Assembly (NCBI GenBank): GCA_900465685.1
Contig: UEGR01000011.1
Coordinates: 310,001 to 374,000, forward strand
Reading direction: 5' to 3'
From: Hyphomicrobiales bacterium
GTDB lineage: Bacteria; Pseudomonadota; Alphaproteobacteria; Rhizobiales; Rhizobiaceae
DNA length: 64,000 bases
In this document: positions 10,161 through 18,727 of the stretch, in pieces
Numbering within the stretch: the stretch's first letter is position 1
How the letters are laid out: each line of letters starts with the position of its first letter
The notes under the pieces: generated by a model
Database searches by the model: none
Seen by the model: the letters and a program-made list of their open reading frames with translations, nothing else
What the model was told of the DNA's origin: nothing
Made by a program: the position numbers and the translations under genes

Positions 10161-10991
10161 ATGACCGTACCGACCGTAAAACTAAACGACGGCAACCATA
10201 TTCCGCAGCTCGGTTACGGTGTCTGGCAGGTGGGCAATGATGAAGCGGTTACAGCCGTCAGCGAAGCGCTGAAAGCGGGCTACCGGCACATCGACACCGC
10301 CGCCATCTATGGCAATGAAGAAGGCGTGGGCAAAGCCATCAACAATTCGGGCGTTGCACGCGGCGACATCTTCCTGACGACCAAACTCTGGAACAGCGAT
10401 CAGGGCTATGAATCGACGCTGAAAGCCTTTGCGACCAGCCTGAAGAAGCTTGGCACGGATTATGTCGATCTTTATCTGATTCACTGGCCGATGCCTTCCA
10501 AAGACCTGTTCATGGAAACCTGGCGCGCCTTCATCAAGCTGAAGGAAGAAGGCCTCGTGAAGTCTATCGGCGTGTCGAACTTCCGCACGGCCGACCTTGA
10601 ACGCCTGATCAAGGAAAGCGGCGTAACGCCTGTTCTCAACCAGATCGAGCTGCATCCGCAGTTCCAGCAGGACGAGCTGCGCCTGTTCCACGGCAAGCAC
10701 AACATCGCCACCGAAGCCTGGAGCCCGCTTGGGCAGGGCAAGATTCTGGAAGACGAGAAGCTGAAGGCGATTGCCGCCAAGCACGGCAAGTCCGTCGCGC
10801 AGGTCATCCTGCGCTGGCATATCGAGACCGGCAACATCGTCATTCCGAAGTCGGTCACGCCTGCCCGCATCAAGGAAAATTTCGAGGTCTTCGATTTCAG
10901 CCTCAATGGGACCGATCACGATGCCATCACCAAGCTGGACAAGACCGATGGCCGCATCGGTCCCAACCCCGCGACATTCTCGGCGGGCTAA
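10161..10991 (+). CDS. Aldo/keto reductase (2,5-diketo-D-gluconate reductase type)
   Basis: A 276-residue NADPH-dependent aldehyde/ketone reductase of the AKR5 type, with a TIM-barrel fold. The catalytic tetrad is visible: Asp and Tyr in GYRHIDTAAIYGNE, Lys in TTKLWNSD, His in DLYLIHWPMP. The cofactor loop IPKSVTPARIKENFEVFDF is also present. The physiological substrate is not evident; relatives act on methylglyoxal, diketogluconate and other carbonyls. It has an aggaaagga RBS, is flanked by terminators and is monocistronic. Confidence 0.92.
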   Translation: MTVPTVKLNDGNHIPQLGYGVWQVGNDEAVTAVSEALKAGYRHIDTAAIYGNEEGVGKAINNSGVARGDIFLTTKLWNSDQGYESTLKAFATSLKKLGTDYVDLYLIHWPMPSKDLFMETWRAFIKLKEEGLVKSIGVSNFRTADLERLIKESGVTPVLNQIELHPQFQQDELRLFHGKHNIATEAWSPLGQGKILEDEKLKAIAAKHGKSVAQVILRWHIETGNIVIPKSVTPARIKENFEVFDFSLNGTDHDAITKLDKTDGRIGPNPATFSAG

Positions 10992-11007
10992 TTCAAAACA
11001 TATGACT

Positions 11008-11038
11008 GAAAAAGCCGGGCAATTGCCCGGCTTTTTTA
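11008..11038. terminator. Bidirectional terminator between aldo/keto reductase and DUF2000 gene
   Basis: The arms aaaaagccgggca and tgcccggctttttt are nearly perfect and have T runs on both strands. The right end touches the stop codon of the minus-strand DUF2000 gene. Confidence 0.9.
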
Positions 11039-11452
11039 TCGCAGCAATTTCAGGCTGCCGGTCAATGAGCGAACCCATTTGGCAGGACCGGCGATCCCCA
11101 CCCCATCAATGACCTCGGCGGAAAGATCGCGGTTCGGAAACGTGGTTTCATATTCGGCATAGACATGCATTGCCCGTGCGAAGGCCGGAAAGGCGACAAC
11201 CGCCTTCCTGTCTTCATGTGCCACCGCTTTCAACAGGATCGACCGGATCGTTTCCGCGTCCGCTTGCAGGATCGGCACGGGACGGTCCGAGCTGATATCG
11301 ATGGCGACGCCTGAGCGATCAACCAGTTGCCGCGCAGCGACATGAGGCAGTCGTGCGCCAAGTCCGATCGAGATGGCCGCGACTGTGTTTGCCAGCAGGC
11401 CTTGGGCCAGATCAGGGTTGACGATAACGGCAAGACGCAGATCTTCCTGCAT
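11036..11452 (-). CDS. DUF2000 family protein
   Basis: A 138-residue soluble protein. It matches the DUF2000 pattern: an N-terminal strand (RLAVIVNPDLAQGLLANTVA), a central HE-containing helix (AVAHEDRKAVVAFPAFAR) and a C-terminal GxAGPxxWVRSLTGSLKLLR region. The biochemical role of this family is unknown to me. It is divergent from the Lrp regulator at 11585 and the intervening 132 bp would hold both promoters, so that regulator may control it. Confidence 0.8.
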   Translation of the reverse strand: MQEDLRLAVIVNPDLAQGLLANTVAAISIGLGARLPHVAARQLVDRSGVAIDISSDRPVPILQADAETIRSILLKAVAHEDRKAVVAFPAFARAMHVYAEYETTFPNRDLSAEVIDGVGIAGPAKWVRSLTGSLKLLR

Positions 11453-11584
11453 GATGGCTCCAGAGTTACAGTGTTTCTGCGAGAGAAATACACTGCATCT
11501 TCTGGTCGATCCTGCCTTTCTTACCTCTTGATTGCCATGATAAGGTAGATTCTACCCTAAACTGACGACATTGAGGTGGATTTC

Positions 11585-12076
11585 ATGAGCGCGTTGGAAC
11601 CTTCCGATATTCGCATTCTCGAAGCTTTGCAGGAAGACGGTCGCCTGACCAATCAGGCGCTGGCCGATCAGGTCGGCATGTCCACCTCGCCAAGCTGGCG
11701 CAAGATGCGCAAGCTGGAAGAAGATGGCGTGATCGATGGTTATCGCGCTAGCCTCAATCGCAAGGCAATCGGCCTTGGCGTCATGGCTTTCGTGCGGATC
11801 AAGATTGACAGTCACAGCGAGCTGGAGGCGGAACAGTTTGCCGCCGAGCTGATGGGGCTCGACGACGTGATCACCTGCTACAGCATCGCTGGCGATGCTG
11901 ATTTTCTGCTTCAGGTGGTCTCACGCGATCTCGACACCTACGCCGATTTCGCCATGTCCACCCTGCGCCGCCTGCCACGTATCAAGGAAATGCAGACGAC
12001 CTTCGTTTTGAAGGAAACGAAAAGCTTCAAGGGCTTTCCGTTGCACTATGCCGCGTCAGTGAAGGCGGGAGCTTGA
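11585..12076 (+). CDS. Lrp/AsnC family transcriptional regulator
   Basis: A 163-residue regulator with an N-terminal winged HTH (DIRILEALQEDGRLTNQALADQVGMS...SWRKMRKLEEDG) and a C-terminal RAM/ACT-like ligand domain (residues 70-150), which normally senses an amino acid. The ATG at 11585 has gaggtgg 6 bp ahead; a GTG at 11576 is possible but lies inside that RBS. The 3' end overlaps the glcF 3' end by 21 bp on the opposite strand. Its divergent partner is the DUF2000 gene, a plausible target. Confidence 0.92.
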   Translation: MSALEPSDIRILEALQEDGRLTNQALADQVGMSTSPSWRKMRKLEEDGVIDGYRASLNRKAIGLGVMAFVRIKIDSHSELEAEQFAAELMGLDDVITCYSIAGDADFLLQVVSRDLDTYADFAMSTLRRLPRIKEMQTTFVLKETKSFKGFPLHYAASVKAGA

Positions 12077-13366
12077 GAGCGCAACCGGCTTCGGCCCGCC
12101 ATAAGCCCAGTCGATCAGCTCCACCGTATGAACAATCGGCAATTTGCTGCCGGTGGCTATCTGGGTCATGCAACCGATATTGCCTGTCGCGATGAGGGCG
12201 GCGCCGGTTGCCTCGATATTCTTCACCTTGCGGTCGCGCAGCTTGGCGGCAATCTCCGGCTGCATGATGTTATAGGTGCCAGCCGATCCGCAGCAGAGGT
12301 GCCCTTCCAGCGGTTCCTTTACCGTAAAGCCGGCCTTGGAGAGCAGGTCTTTCGGCTGCCGCACGATTTTCTGCCCATGCTGCATCGAGCAGGCCGAGTG
12401 ATAGGCGACCGTCAGCGCCTGCGGCGCATCCGGTTCAGGCAGGTCGATGCCGGTGAGATATTCGGTGATATCCTTTGCCAGCGCCGAAACCCGCGCGGCC
12501 TTGTCCTGATAGGCCGGATCAAGCCGCAACATGTAACCATAATCCTTGATCGTGGTGCCGCAGCCGGACGCCGTGACGATGATCGCATCGAGACCGCCCG
12601 CCTCGATCTCGCGCGTCCAGACATCGACATTGTGCCGTGCCTGTTCAAGCGCCTGCTCTTCACGGCCCATATGGTGAACCAGCGAACCGCAGCAGCCTTC
12701 GCCCTTCGGCGTCACCACTTCGATGCCAAAGCGGTTCAAAAGCCGCAACGTGGCAGCGTTGATACCCGGATTGAGCACAGGCTGCGCACAGCCGTTGAGA
12801 ATTGCCACGCGACCGCGCTTTTCGCCCTTGGCGGCGCTGACGGTTTCGATAGGGACTGCCGCTGGCAGGTTTTGCGGCGCGAGATCAAGCATGGCCGCCA
12901 TGGGTTTCAGGGCGTCGCTCTTGCGCAAAAGCGGTGCAAACGGCTTGCCCAGTTTCGCCAGTTTCAGCGCGGCACGGAACCGGCCCGGATAGGGCAGAAC
13001 CTGCGCCAGAACGCCACGCAGAAAGCGGTTCATGAATGGGCGCTTGTATGTTTTCTCGATATGCGCGCGGGCATGATCGACCAGATGCATGTAATTGACG
13101 CCCGAAGGACAGGTCGTCATGCAGGAAAGGCATGACAGGCAGCGGTCGACATGGCGCACGACTTCCTCATCCGCCGGACGGCCGTTTTCCAGCATATCCT
13201 TGATCAGATAAATGCGCCCGCGCGGGCTGTCGAGTTCATTGCCCAGCGTCACATAGGTCGGGCATGTGGCCGTGCAGAAGCCGCAATGCACGCATTTGCG
13301 CAGGATCTTTTCCGATTCCAGAACACCAGGATCGCGCAGCTGGTCGGGGCTGAAATGAGTTTGCAT
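12056..13366 (-). CDS. glcF: Glycolate oxidase iron-sulfur subunit
   Basis: The electron-transfer subunit of glycolate oxidase (GlcDEF), which oxidises glycolate to glyoxylate. The 436-residue protein has two 4Fe-4S motifs near the N-terminus (CVHCGFCTATCP near residue 27 and CLSCLSCMTTCPSG near 78) and two C-terminal CCG domains (GEGCCGSLVHHMG, GHLCCGSAGTYN). The start MQTHFS at 13366 lies 4 bp after glcE; the upstream ATG at 13381 would overlap glcE. It is the last gene of glcDEF. Confidence 0.95.
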   Translation of the reverse strand: MQTHFSPDQLRDPGVLESEKILRKCVHCGFCTATCPTYVTLGNELDSPRGRIYLIKDMLENGRPADEEVVRHVDRCLSCLSCMTTCPSGVNYMHLVDHARAHIEKTYKRPFMNRFLRGVLAQVLPYPGRFRAALKLAKLGKPFAPLLRKSDALKPMAAMLDLAPQNLPAAVPIETVSAAKGEKRGRVAILNGCAQPVLNPGINAATLRLLNRFGIEVVTPKGEGCCGSLVHHMGREEQALEQARHNVDVWTREIEAGGLDAIIVTASGCGTTIKDYGYMLRLDPAYQDKAARVSALAKDITEYLTGIDLPEPDAPQALTVAYHSACSMQHGQKIVRQPKDLLSKAGFTVKEPLEGHLCCGSAGTYNIMQPEIAAKLRDRKVKNIEATGAALIATGNIGCMTQIATGSKLPIVHTVELIDWAYGGPKPVALSSSRLH

Positions 13367-13370
13367 CGTG

Positions 13371-14603
13371 TCACGCTCCAACCTGATGAGAATGCATACG
13401 GCCCGGATTGAGAATATTTTCCGGATCGAATTGCTGCTTCAACCGCTGCGACAAAGCCGCAAGCGCTGCGGGCTGCGGTTCGAACACATCAATGCCAGCA
13501 CGGACCGTCTCCGGCGCTCGCACCAGCGTCGCGTGACCGCCACCATGTCTGGCAATGAGTTTGCGCAAAATCTGCGCTTCCGGATCTGCTTCCATCCGCA
13601 TCCAGATCAAGCCACCCTGCCAGTCGTAATAGGCGTCTACGCCCGCATGACGGCGGAACTCGTCCACCATCTGCCAGCCTTGCATCGGCGTCATCGAAAC
13701 ACGCCAGACGGCGCGATTGTCGCCCGCATTGGCATAAGGCAGCACATCGCGCACTTCGCGCCAAAGCTGCTGCGATTGCGCCCCGTCGAGCGCTTCCACC
13801 GTGCCAGATTGGCGAAGCAGCGCCTGCAATTGGCGGCTGCGATGCTCCACCGAAGGCGCGAAACCTTCAAGCCGCAACACGGTCGCCGCTTCCCAGCCAA
13901 GCTTCCCATCAAGGAAGCGATTGGCAACCGTCGGCGGCAGATGTGCTGCCGACGCGACTTCCTCGCGCGACCCCATCGCCATGGCCATGACGCGCGCCGC
14001 CTGTTCGTCAGTCAAGCCGCGCACGACAAGCGTGGCTGCCGTTTCTGGCTTCGGCAGAACCTTGAACGTCACTTCGGTGGCGACGCCCAGCGTGCCCCAG
14101 GAATTGGCCATGCCCTTGGACAAGTCATAACCCGTCACGTTTTTGACCACGCGACCTCCGGATTTGAACAATTCGCCCCGCCCGGACACAACGCGCACGC
14201 CGAGCACATGGTCACGCGCAGCGCCCGCCTTGAGACGGCGCGGCCCAGACAGATTTGCAGCAAGCGCACCGCCGATCGTGCCGCGACCAGCCGCGCCCGA
14301 CAGCAACGGGCCGTAATCCATCGGCTCGAAATGAAAACACTGATTGTTGTCAGCCAGAAGCTTTTCGATCTCGACCATCGGCGTTCCGGCCTTTGCCGAA
14401 AGCACCAGTTCGTCCGGCTCATACAAGGTCACGCCTGTCAACCGCGACACGTCGAGCACGCGACCGGCATCGACCCTGTGTCCGATGCCGCGCTTGGAGC
14501 CATGGCCGATAATTTCCAGCGGGGTGGAACTGGCCAGCGCATCCTGCACCGCATCCAGAACGCCCGCCTCATCTTGCGGCTTTAGAATATTTGCATCGCT
14601 CAT
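13371..14603 (-). CDS. glcE: Glycolate oxidase FAD-binding subunit
   Basis: The second flavin-binding subunit of glycolate oxidase. The 410-residue protein has the PCMH-type FAD domain: GHGSKRGIG near residue 38, the block GPLLSGAAGRGTIGGALAANLSGPRR around 100, and VVKNVTGYDLSKGMANSWGTLG near 160. The C-terminal end FDPENILNPGRM matches the family ending. The start MSDANIL (14603) is preferred to the ATG 12 bp upstream. It sits between glcD and glcF with gaps of a few bases. Confidence 0.94.
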   Translation of the reverse strand: MSDANILKPQDEAGVLDAVQDALASSTPLEIIGHGSKRGIGHRVDAGRVLDVSRLTGVTLYEPDELVLSAKAGTPMVEIEKLLADNNQCFHFEPMDYGPLLSGAAGRGTIGGALAANLSGPRRLKAGAARDHVLGVRVVSGRGELFKSGGRVVKNVTGYDLSKGMANSWGTLGVATEVTFKVLPKPETAATLVVRGLTDEQAARVMAMAMGSREEVASAAHLPPTVANRFLDGKLGWEAATVLRLEGFAPSVEHRSRQLQALLRQSGTVEALDGAQSQQLWREVRDVLPYANAGDNRAVWRVSMTPMQGWQMVDEFRRHAGVDAYYDWQGGLIWMRMEADPEAQILRKLIARHGGGHATLVRAPETVRAGIDVFEPQPAALAALSQRLKQQFDPENILNPGRMHSHQVGA

Positions 14604-14618
14604 GATCAAAACCACAAC

Positions 14619-16115
14619 TCAGAATCGGGGAATATCCGGAAAGGCCAGCTCGCCACGATGCACATGCATGCGGCCAAGCTCGGCGCAGCGGCGCAGTTGC
14701 GGAAACACCTTGCCGGGATTGAGCAGATGCTTGGCATCGAAGGCACATTTGACGCGCATCTGCTGGTCGAGGTCGATGTCGTTGAACATTTCCGGCATCA
14801 GATCGCGCTTTTCGATGCCGACGCCGTGTTCGCCGGTGAGAACACCGCCGACTTTCACGCAGAGCCGCAAAATGTCCGCGCCGAAGTTTTCGGCAGCTTC
14901 CAGTTCACCCGGAATATTCGCATCATAGAGGATCAGCGGATGCAGATTGCCATCGCCTGCATGGAACACATTGGCCACCCGCAATCCGTATTTTTCGGAC
15001 AGCTCGCGCATGCCTGACAGCACACGCGGCAGCTCCTTGCGCGGAATGGTGCCATCCATACACAGATAATCCGGCGAAATACGCCCCACCGCCGGGAAAG
15101 CCGCCTTGCGCCCGGCCCAGAAAGCCAGACGCTGCTCTTCCGACTGCGACAGAATACAGGTCGTCGAACCGTTGCGCAGCGCCAGCGCTTCGACCCGACC
15201 GATCAAGTGATCGACCTCGACCGGCGGGCCGTCGAGTTCGACAATCAACAACGCTTCCACATCAAGCGGATAGCCGACGCGGACAAAATCCTCTGCCGCT
15301 TTGATGGCGGGCCGATCCATCATCTCCATCCCGCCGGGAATGATGCCTGCGCCGATAATATCGGCCACGCACTGGCCAGCCTGTTCGCTGGATGGAAAGC
15401 CGACCATCACGGCGCGCGCCGTTTCCGGCTTTTGCAAAATGCGCACCGTGATTTCCGTCACAACGCCAAGCAGGCCTTCCGAACCTGTCATCAGGCCCAG
15501 AAGATCATAGCCCTCGCTGTCGAGATGCTTGCCGCCAAGACGAAGCACCTCACCAGTGATCAGCACCATCTCGATGCCGAGCACATTATTCGCGGTCAGA
15601 CCGTATTTGAGGCAATGCACGCCACCTGCATTTTCAGCGACATTGCCGCCGATGGAACAGGCAATCTGCGACGAGGGATCGGGCGCATAATAAAAGCCCT
15701 CATGCTCGACGGCTTTGGTAATGCCAAGATTGGTCACGCCCGGCTGCACCACGGCAACGCGGTTCGGATAATCGATCTCGAGAATACGGTTGAAGCGGGA
15801 CATGCCGAGCAGCACCGCATCCTGCAAGGGCATCGAGCCGCCGGACAGCGATGTGCCCGCGCCGCGTGGCACGACGCGAATACCGTTTTCGTGGCAATAA
15901 CGCAGAACTTGTGAGACCTGATCGACCGTTTCCGGCAGCACTACCACCAGCGGCAGCGAGCGATGCGCCGTCAGGCCGTCGCTCTCGAACACCCGCATTG
16001 CATTGACCGTATCGACCACGCCCTCGCCCGGTACGATGCCGCGCAGATCATCCACGATCTGCCCGCGCCGCTGCATGACGGACGCATCCGGCTCCGGCAT
16101 AATCAATCCGCTCAT
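14619..16115 (-). CDS. glcD: Glycolate oxidase subunit GlcD (FAD-linked oxidase)
   Basis: The main catalytic flavoprotein subunit of glycolate oxidase. At 498 residues it has the FAD-binding PCMH domain (VVPRGAGTSLSGGSMP near residue 79, and CSIGGNVAENAGGVHCLKYG) and the FAD-oxidase C-terminal domain with GDGNLHPLILYD and TGEHGVGIEKRD. It ends with LLNPGKVFP. It is the first gene of glcDEF and is divergent from a LysR gene, with a perfect palindrome between them. Relatives include D-lactate dehydrogenases, but the GlcE and GlcF partners favour glycolate. Confidence 0.95.
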   Translation of the reverse strand: MSGLIMPEPDASVMQRRGQIVDDLRGIVPGEGVVDTVNAMRVFESDGLTAHRSLPLVVVLPETVDQVSQVLRYCHENGIRVVPRGAGTSLSGGSMPLQDAVLLGMSRFNRILEIDYPNRVAVVQPGVTNLGITKAVEHEGFYYAPDPSSQIACSIGGNVAENAGGVHCLKYGLTANNVLGIEMVLITGEVLRLGGKHLDSEGYDLLGLMTGSEGLLGVVTEITVRILQKPETARAVMVGFPSSEQAGQCVADIIGAGIIPGGMEMMDRPAIKAAEDFVRVGYPLDVEALLIVELDGPPVEVDHLIGRVEALALRNGSTTCILSQSEEQRLAFWAGRKAAFPAVGRISPDYLCMDGTIPRKELPRVLSGMRELSEKYGLRVANVFHAGDGNLHPLILYDANIPGELEAAENFGADILRLCVKVGGVLTGEHGVGIEKRDLMPEMFNDIDLDQQMRVKCAFDAKHLLNPGKVFPQLRRCAELGRMHVHRGELAFPDIPRF

Positions 16116-16451
16116 TTGCTCCTCCGCCGCTGGTCAGGCCTTTTTTGTCAAGGCGCCGCCAGCCCTCAAATGCCGTCCCGGCTTTCATCCTCGCTTGAGA
16201 ACCGGAGCGGTCGTAATGCATCGTTTTCGCGCCATGCCAGACTGGATGGACAGACCCAAACTTTTCTGGAATAGCTCTAACATGCACAGTGCACCCTGCA
16301 CCGTATTCGTCAAGTGGTAAATCATTTTTACCACTTGTTCCGTTCGCATAACAGTTTTCACGCTGCGGCATAATTGCTTGCCGAGCCTTACAACGCTGGG
16401 CTAGATGCAATTGAAATGCAGGCCAATTCGGTAGGAGGGGATCACGCGATC
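16116..16451. other. Divergent promoter region between glcD and LysR gene
   Basis: 336 bp with no gene. The frame running through it on the plus strand has no coding character. It contains the inverted repeat listed separately at 16311-16337 and probably the promoters for both directions. Confidence 0.6.
16311..16337. promoter_or_regulatory. Perfect 11-bp inverted repeat, likely operator
   Basis: The arms CAAGTGGTAAA and TTTACCACTTG are exact inverses separated by 5 bp. The site is 115 bp before the LysR start and 196 bp before glcD. A divergent promoter gap is where an operator is expected. Either the LysR product or the FadR-type regulator at 17.9 kb could bind it; the TGGT/ACCA half sites resemble GntR-type sites. 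Confidence 0.55.
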
Positions 16452-17384
16452 ATGATGAGCAGCAGTCTGGCCGATATGGAAATCTTTGCCCGCGTTGTCG
16501 CAACCGGCAGCATGTCGGCGGCGGCTCGCGATCTCGGCCTTTCCCCCGCTGTGGTTTCCAAACGCCTTGGTCGTCTGGAAGAGCGCCTCGGTACCCGGCT
16601 CCTGCAACGCACAACACGTCAGATCGCGCTGACCGAGGCCGGTCAGGGCTATCACGAGCGTGTCCTGGCCATTCTGTCGAACATCGAAGAGGCGGAAGCT
16701 TTTGTCGCGCGGCGTTCCGCCGATGCACGCGGCACGCTGAAAATCTCGGCCCCCACGACCTTCGGGCGCATGCATATCGCCCCCTATCTGGTGCCTTTCA
16801 TGCGCGCCAATGCCGACCTGACGGTCAATATGCAATTGACCGACGAAATGGTCGATATTGTCGGCGACGGCTATGATCTTGCTATCCGTATTGGCGAATT
16901 GTCGGATTCGACCCTTGTCGCCCGCAGGCTGGCGCCTGTCCGACGCCTGCTCGTGGCCTCGCCCGGCTATATCGCGGAACGCGGCACGCCTGAGACAATC
17001 GAAGACTTGCAGGCGCATATCTGCCTTGCACCGCACAATAATGATCCATGGCGGCTTGAAGGGCCGAAAGGCCCGATTGTCATTCGCCCGGTCGGCCCGC
17101 TCCAGACCAATTCCAGCGAAATGGTGCGTGAAGCCGTGCTGGCCGGTCTCGGCATTGCCCAGCGCTCCACATGGGACATTGGCCCGGAACTCGCGGCAGG
17201 CAAACTGGTGCAAGTGCTGCCCGACTATACCGCCTCACGCAATGTGGCCATTCACGCGGTCTATCCCTCGAAACAGTTCCTGCCTGCCAAGGTGCGCCTG
17301 TTCATAGACTATCTCGCCGACCTTTATGGCCCTGTACCTTATTGGGAGAGCGGCAGTTCTCCACAGGTCGCATCTCAAAAATAG
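16452..17384 (+). CDS. LysR family transcriptional regulator
   Basis: A 310-residue LTTR. The N-terminal winged HTH is clear (MEIFARVVATGSMSAAARDLGLSPAVVSKRLGRLEERLGTRLLQRTTR), followed by a linker helix and a periplasmic-binding-protein-like effector domain. The 16452 start is backed by aggagggg 11 bp upstream; the longer frame to 16374 lacks this. The subfamily with SADARGTLKISAPTTFGR often regulates oxidoreductase genes. Being divergent from glcDEF makes control of that operon plausible. Confidence 0.92.
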   Translation: MMSSSLADMEIFARVVATGSMSAAARDLGLSPAVVSKRLGRLEERLGTRLLQRTTRQIALTEAGQGYHERVLAILSNIEEAEAFVARRSADARGTLKISAPTTFGRMHIAPYLVPFMRANADLTVNMQLTDEMVDIVGDGYDLAIRIGELSDSTLVARRLAPVRRLLVASPGYIAERGTPETIEDLQAHICLAPHNNDPWRLEGPKGPIVIRPVGPLQTNSSEMVREAVLAGLGIAQRSTWDIGPELAAGKLVQVLPDYTASRNVAIHAVYPSKQFLPAKVRLFIDYLADLYGPVPYWESGSSPQVASQK

Positions 17385-17501
17385 ACATCAAGTCTTTCGC
17401 TGGCTATGTAACGCTGCGCATTAGAAAGCGTGCATATAAATGCGATGCGGCATGAACTCCCATCATGCCGGCCGTGTCGTTCCGACTTTTGAGGAAAGAT
17501 A

Positions 17502-17789
17502 ATGAACACTCCGATCCGTTTTATTCTCGCCATCATCGTTGCCGTTGTCGTCGGTTGCGGCTTCATGTTCTACGACAAGTCCCGCGGTGCGGAATGGGTC
17601 GTGTCACCGCAGCAGATCGAACAGGCGAAGTCTGAAGGCAAGCCCGGCTTCGAAAGCCGCCCGGGCACGGTAACCGTGCTGCCGATCCGCAGCGAAACCG
17701 CTGACGCGCTGCCTTTCAAATGGGCGATGTATGGCGTTGTCGCGGGTCTGTTCGTGCTTGTTTCGACGCGCAAGCGCAAAAAGGCTTAA
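17502..17789 (+). CDS. Hypothetical membrane protein, 95 aa
   Basis: A small protein with one hydrophobic segment at each end: residues 5-24 (RFILAIIVAVVVGCGFMF) and 74-88. A soluble loop of about 45 residues lies between them and the tail is basic (RKRKKA), giving a probable N-in/C-in hairpin with a periplasmic loop. The RBS gaggaaag precedes the ATG. I do not recognise a family. A strong terminator follows directly, so it is monocistronic. Confidence 0.75.
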   Translation: MNTPIRFILAIIVAVVVGCGFMFYDKSRGAEWVVSPQQIEQAKSEGKPGFESRPGTVTVLPIRSETADALPFKWAMYGVVAGLFVLVSTRKRKKA

Positions 17790-17810
17790 AACGCCCCTCT
17801 TCCAACCATC

Positions 17811-17840
17811 AGAAAGCCCGACTGGATCGCCAGTCGGGCT
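17811..17840 (+). terminator. Terminator after the 95-aa membrane protein gene
   Basis: Arms agaaagcccgactgg and ccagtcgggcttta with a 4-nt loop form a strong stem; a T-rich stretch follows. Confidence 0.88.
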
Positions 17841-17917
17841 TTATTTTCAATATATTCCGTTGCCGGGTCCGTCCCTTGCGGCTACCTTGCCGCCGATACG
17901 CAAAGGGCTTGAACGGC

Positions 17918-18727
17918 ATGGCCGAAACGATTTTCTCCCGCATACAGACGAGCCGCACAGCGGACGACGTCGTGTACCAGATCGAGACTCTCATTCTGGA
18001 GGGCGTTCTGCGTGGCGGCGACCGTCTGCCCGGCGAGCGTGAGCTGGCGCGCCAGTTCGACATTTCCCGACCCATCCTGCGCGATGCCCTGAAGCGCCTT
18101 GAAATGGCAGGCCTTTTGACCTCACGCCACGGCGGCGGAACATTCGTGGCCGATGTCATCGGACAGGTCTTCAGCGCGCCCGTGGTCAAGCTTTTTGCCG
18201 ATCATCGCAAGGCAACCGCCGATTATCTCGAATATCGCCGCGAGATCGAAAGCATTGCCGCCGAATATGCAGCGCTTCGGGCTACGCCCGCCGACAAGGC
18301 GCTGCTGACGGAAATCATGAATGCGATGGAAACTGCGCATGGCGCGAGCGATTTCGACACCGAAGCGCGTCTTGATGTCGAGTTGCACAATGCAGTTGGC
18401 GAAGCGGCGCATAATATCGTGCTGCTGCACACATTGCGCTCCTGCTACCAGCTTTTGAAGGACGGCGTGTTTTATAACCGCAGCCTGATCTACAGCTATC
18501 CCGGCGTCGCCGACATGTTCCTCTCGCAGCATCGCGCTATTTACGATGCCGTGATGGCCGGCAACCCGCAAGCGGCCCGCGAAGCGGTGCAAAAACATAT
18601 CCGCTTCGTCGAGCAGGCAACGCACGACCGCGAGCTGAACGAAGAGCGCGAGCGCGTCTCGCGGCTGCGCTTCCGCCAGCGCGCGGGCACGAATGCGGTG
18701 AAGGAAGTGAAGGACGAAGGCGAATGA
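17918..18727 (+). CDS. GntR/FadR family transcriptional regulator (FCD domain)
   Basis: A 269-residue regulator with an N-terminal GntR winged helix (QIETLILEGVLRGGDRLPGERELARQFDISRPILRDALKRLEMAGLL) and a C-terminal FCD effector domain with Asp/His metal or ligand positions (DVELHNAV, SQHRAIYDAV). The start at 17918 gives the normal family length; the longer frame reads through the preceding terminator. FCD regulators of this type often sense organic acids. It overlaps the next gene by 4 bp (ATGA) and lies about 1.8 kb from glcD, so GlcC-like control of glycolate genes is possible. Confidence 0.92.
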   Translation: MAETIFSRIQTSRTADDVVYQIETLILEGVLRGGDRLPGERELARQFDISRPILRDALKRLEMAGLLTSRHGGGTFVADVIGQVFSAPVVKLFADHRKATADYLEYRREIESIAAEYAALRATPADKALLTEIMNAMETAHGASDFDTEARLDVELHNAVGEAAHNIVLLHTLRSCYQLLKDGVFYNRSLIYSYPGVADMFLSQHRAIYDAVMAGNPQAAREAVQKHIRFVEQATHDRELNEERERVSRLRFRQRAGTNAVKEVKDEGE

